From UBA7359 sp963976795 (GTDB taxonomy: Bacteria; Pseudomonadota; Gammaproteobacteria; Eutrophobiales; Eutrophobiaceae), in contig CAXBLT010000016.1 of the NCBI GenBank assembly GCA_963976795.1, positions 1 through 64,000 on the forward strand: 64,000 bases of DNA, read 5' to 3'. Of this stretch, positions 61,272-64,000 are shown piece by piece. Position numbers and translations under genes: made by a program. Positions within the stretch are counted from its first letter, which is position 1. Each line of letters opens with the position of its first letter. The notes under the pieces are model-generated. The model saw only the letters and a list, made by a program, of their open reading frames with translations. It made no database searches and was not told where the DNA came from.

Positions 61272-62542
61272 TCTATAACCATCAAAGTAATATCGTCGTG
61301 CTGATGAACATTAGGATGCCTAATCTTTGCAACAATATCTTCCAGACGTTTAGACGCTGTCACTTCAGAATTATCTTCAATCAATTTTATCAAACCACCC
61401 ACATCTAATAATTTCTGCTCCGCATCCAGACTTTCGGTTACACCATCTGTAAATATATATACTGAACCACCATCAAGTTTGATGGTAGACACAGGAAACT
61501 CCGTCCCTGGCAAAATACCAATAGGCGGCGCTCCAGCTTCAATTTCTTCAAACTCACCAGCGCAGTGATGAAACAGTGGTGGTTGATGCCCTGCATTTGC
61601 AAACTTAATGGTACAAGTGTTGGTGTCTATAAACCCAGATACAATAGTGATAAACATGCCATGAGACACGGTCTCACAGATTTCATCATTAACCCTGCTT
61701 AATAGCTCTCCCGGATCATCTATGCTTTTAGCAAGGTGATGCAGTAAGCTACTCGCCTTTGCCATTAACATAGCAGCATTCATTCCTTTGCCAGACACAT
61801 CAGCCAGATTAAAATAAATCAAGCCATCATCACGTTTGAAAAAATCATAAAAATCACCAGACACTTCCAATGCCGGCACATTCATGCCATTGACAGGAAA
61901 ATTTGTGACATCAGATATATCAGGCAAAAGGTCGAGTTGTATTTCTCGAGCCAATTCAAGTTCTTTACGCATACGTTCTTGTTCAACCAAGGCATCTGCC
62001 ATACGGGCATTATTAATGGCTAAAGCCGCATAAGAAGCTAATGCCATAGAGAGATGTGTATCTTGATCACCAAATAGACCGTCATTCTTCTTATTCAATA
62101 ATTCCAGTGCACCAATACATTCGTTATTAACAATTAATGGCACACAAAGAATCGAACGCGTCCGAAAACCAGAACCTATATCAACCTTTTTCGCAAAATC
62201 AGGATCGCTTTGCACGTCACGAATCATCTGACTACTACGCGTCGTGACTGTTTTACCAACAATACCTTGTGTTGCAGATAAGCGTAAACCAGTTATGTCC
62301 ACTGGGCCGGCACACTCAGCGCAGACCAGTTCTTGAGAGTCAGCTTCTAATAAAAATATTGATGCCGCTTCAGCATTCATATACTCCATGAACTGTTCAA
62401 TTGCATTATTTAAGGTTTGTGAAATATCCAGTGTACTGGAGAAACCTTGAGAGATTTCGGCCAACAACGCGAGTTGTTCTTCAAGCGAATGTGATTCACG
62501 TTTTTCGAACAGATTGTATACGTTACGTTTCACCATCAACAA
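61256..62542 (-). CDS. GAF–SpoIIE/PP2C phosphatase (RsbU-like)
   Basis: A 428-residue cytoplasmic phosphatase. The N-terminal GAF domain (about 25–170) has EAASIFLLEADSQELVCAE and ARSILCVPL-like TRSILCVPLIVNNECIGALELLNK. A helical linker (about 172–210) leads to the SpoIIE PP2C domain (VSGDFYDFF, ADVSGKGMNAAMLMA, FANAGHQPPL, FTDGVTESLD). It is expected to dephosphorylate the STAS protein encoded two genes downstream on an unknown GAF signal. It overlaps DUF1841 by 7 bp. Confidence 0.92.
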   Translation of the reverse strand: MLMVKRNVYNLFEKRESHSLEEQLALLAEISQGFSSTLDISQTLNNAIEQFMEYMNAEAASIFLLEADSQELVCAECAGPVDITGLRLSATQGIVGKTVTTRSSQMIRDVQSDPDFAKKVDIGSGFRTRSILCVPLIVNNECIGALELLNKKNDGLFGDQDTHLSMALASYAALAINNARMADALVEQERMRKELELAREIQLDLLPDISDVTNFPVNGMNVPALEVSGDFYDFFKRDDGLIYFNLADVSGKGMNAAMLMAKASSLLHHLAKSIDDPGELLSRVNDEICETVSHGMFITIVSGFIDTNTCTIKFANAGHQPPLFHHCAGEFEEIEAGAPPIGILPGTEFPVSTIKLDGGSVYIFTDGVTESLDAEQKLLDVGGLIKLIEDNSEVTASKRLEDIVAKIRHPNVHQHDDITLMVIECCLK

Positions 62543-62961
62543 ACCTTACGCAAACATTCAAGGTATTCATTATCATCCGGCAAGGCGTTATTGCGTTGTG
62601 CTTCCCACAATATTCGCCCTAGACATTCCATCATTTTATGTTCTGCATCATGTGTAGAAATAGATTTGGCCATTATTTTTTTTAAAATATTCGTAATCCC
62701 TGCCGGTCTATCAGAGTTAACTTGCTCTTTTAATGCGATATGCATGCCCATATGCAAAAAAGGATTCGTTTCATTTTGCTCCGGACTGAAGTTATTTTCC
62801 ATCGAGGATTCTTCCACTTCAAGATAATGATGGTATTCGGGATGTTCCATAATTACATCCGCTATTATCGCTTCAATCGGCTCCAATGGAAGTTTGTTTT
62901 TTTGCTTTTTCCACACCAGGTAAAAATAATTGCGTGCTTCATTTCGGTCTTGAACAAACAT
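62536..62961 (-). CDS. DUF1841 family protein
   Basis: A 141-residue soluble protein of the DUF1841 family: FVQDRNEARNYFYLVWKKQ at the start, NPFLHMGMHIALKEQVNSDRP in the middle, and ECLGRILWEAQRN near the end. No function is known. It is the first gene of the partner-switch/Mla-like unit and overlaps the phosphatase gene. Confidence 0.9.
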   Translation of the reverse strand: MFVQDRNEARNYFYLVWKKQKNKLPLEPIEAIIADVIMEHPEYHHYLEVEESSMENNFSPEQNETNPFLHMGMHIALKEQVNSDRPAGITNILKKIMAKSISTHDAEHKMMECLGRILWEAQRNNALPDDNEYLECLRKVC

Positions 62962-63022
62962 ATTTTCAGTTATTAATAATATTAAGGAATATTGCTGTTG
63001 CCTGGTATTTTACGCTTGTTTA

Positions 63023-63667
63023 TCAATGTTCTGCATGCTTTTCGCGATCTTTCCACTCACATTCGTCAAATATGACACAACTCCCACATCTCGGTTTACG
63101 TGCAATACAGGTATATCGCCCATGTAATATCAACCAATGATGCGCATCTTTTTTAAATTCATCAGGAACAAACTTCATTAAACGCTGCTCAACTTGGTTT
63201 ACGTTTTTTCCTGGCGCGATACCCGTACGGTTAGATACCCGAAAGATATGTGTATCAACTGCGATAGTCGGTTGACCAAAAGCTGTATTCAGTATCACGT
63301 TCGCTGTCTTACGACCTACTCCCGGCAAGCTCTCTAATGAGTCACGATCTTGCGGGACTTCACTACTAAAATTTTCTGTTATTATTTTGCAAGTCTCAAT
63401 GATGTTTTTTGCCTTATTATTATAAAGCCCAATGGTTTTGATATAAGACTTAAGCTTTTGTAAACCCAATGCATAAATTGCCTCTGGGGTATTAGCAACC
63501 GCATACAATTTACTGGTGGCTTTATTCACACCCACATCTGTCGCTTGAGCAGAAAGAATAACGGCAATCAATAACTCAAATGGTGTTTGGTAAACCAATT
63601 CTGTAGTAGGAGAAGGGTTTTGTTCTCGTAATATGCTAAAAATGCGGGTTCGTTTTTCTTTATTCAA
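63023..63667 (-). CDS. nth: Endonuclease III
   Basis: A 214-residue base-excision-repair glycosylase/AP lyase for oxidised pyrimidines. The helix-hairpin-helix LPGVGRKTANVILNTAFG with the catalytic Lys, the Asp in AVDTHIFRVSNR, and the [4Fe-4S] cysteines (C-x6-C-x2-C-x5-C in CIARKPRCGSCVIFDEC) are all present. It lies 18 bp downstream of an Rnf-type gene, the usual rsx–nth link. Confidence 0.97.
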   Translation of the reverse strand: MNKEKRTRIFSILREQNPSPTTELVYQTPFELLIAVILSAQATDVGVNKATSKLYAVANTPEAIYALGLQKLKSYIKTIGLYNNKAKNIIETCKIITENFSSEVPQDRDSLESLPGVGRKTANVILNTAFGQPTIAVDTHIFRVSNRTGIAPGKNVNQVEQRLMKFVPDEFKKDAHHWLILHGRYTCIARKPRCGSCVIFDECEWKDREKHAEH

Positions 63668-63685
63668 AATTTTTATTCTTTTAAT

Positions 63686-64000
63686 TTAGTCAGTCACTTT
63701 ATTGCTTTTAAAAGAATTCATTGTCGCAAACAATAAACCCAATAAAATAAAGTTGCCCGCAGGTGATTTGATTATAGAAAACATATCAATCAAACCTTTC
63801 AGAAACCCAAAAAAAACAAAGAAGATTAAAAGAGATATTCCAATACCAAAAACGTAAATCGCAACAGATTTATAGCTCTGCCCAGAAAAAACATTTTCAC
63901 CAAGAGATAAAGCCAGACTATTTATTAGTAATAATGGGAAAAATAAACCTATCGAATCAAAAGTCGAATAGGCACCAGCCTGTAGCAACATTCTACCTAT
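63686..64000 (-). CDS. Rnf/Nqr-type membrane subunit (RsxE/RsxA-like), partial
   Basis: Partial: the 5' end lies beyond the window, and the frame is open to the last base. The visible ~104 residues have MLLQAGAYSTFDSIGLFFPLLLINS, two further hydrophobic segments and a C-terminus SPAGNFILLGLLFATMN, resembling the end of RnfE/RsxE or RnfA membrane subunits. The usual charged and cysteine motifs are diverged. The link with nth supports an Rnf-type electron transport complex, used to drive ferredoxin or SoxR reduction. Assignment to a specific subunit is uncertain. Confidence 0.6.
   Translation of the reverse strand: MGRMLLQAGAYSTFDSIGLFFPLLLINSLALSLGENVFSGQSYKSVAIYVFGIGISLLIFFVFFGFLKGLIDMFSIIKSPAGNFILLGLLFATMNSFKSNKVTD

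Overview
The window looks like a chromosomal segment of an AT-rich, free-living or host-associated gammaproteobacterium with sulfur-oxidation ability. Supporting signs are the lysS–prfB–(signalling)–recJ–RpfE-like–thrC–hom–alaC order, nitrilase-like–tldD, mutS–fdxA, an Rnf-type subunit next to nth, an Mla-type lipid transporter, and a SoxYZ fusion with SoxCD. No rRNA, tRNA, CRISPR array, intact insertion sequence or prophage is visible. Genus cannot be read from the sequence alone.

Left block (1–19049, all minus strand). The window opens with the 5' part of an HvfA-like EGKCG-repeat peptide, a candidate modified metal-binding peptide. Then come lysS and prfB, the latter with an intact programmed +1 frameshift. 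A c-di-GMP signalling cluster follows (two REC-GGDEF-EAL proteins, a single-domain response regulator, a PAS histidine kinase, an orphan Tat-exported solute-binding protein and a small membrane protein). After it lie recJ, an RpfE-like gene, thrC, hom and alaC, where thrC carries an unusual cysteine-rich insertion.

Middle block (19159–34455). A nitrilase-like hydrolase and tldD are followed by an EAL-HDOD protein, an MFS transporter and aroC, a thioredoxin-like exported protein and a 189-bp inverted-repeat element. A sulfur island comes next: soxC, soxD, a SoxYZ fusion and an ArsR-type regulator, with a perfect AT-rich palindrome in the divergent promoter region. prmB, a GAF/HD-GYP protein and htpG close the block; htpG has a sigma-32-like promoter and a strong terminator.

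Tad/Flp pilus block (34642–48362, plus strand). The order is a small Flp pilin with its own promoter and terminator, two large TadE/G-like proteins, a secreted two-repeat protein, a second Flp-like pilin and CpaB with six 40-residue tandem repeats. These are followed by a small secreted protein sharing CpaB's C-terminal motif, the secretin, a CpaF ATPase fused to an FHA domain, TadB, TadC, a DUF192 protein, a TPR lipoprotein and another TadE-like protein. No TadZ or prepilin peptidase is present in the window. This is the most unusual region.

Right block (48417–64000). mutS, an ABC-2 exporter pair, fdxA, an HDOD-GAF protein, a DUF4124 protein and a PP2C phosphatase–FHA pair run on the plus strand. 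On the minus strand one compact run joins DUF1841, a GAF-PP2C (RsbU-like) phosphatase, an RsbW-like kinase and a STAS protein to an Mla-like phospholipid transporter (permease, ATPase, MCE protein, lipoprotein). This suggests partner-switch control of lipid transport. nth and a partial Rnf/Nqr-type subunit end the window.

Taken together, the window is rich in signalling (c-di-GMP, partner switching, FHA/PP2C), envelope and surface functions, set among conserved housekeeping genes.
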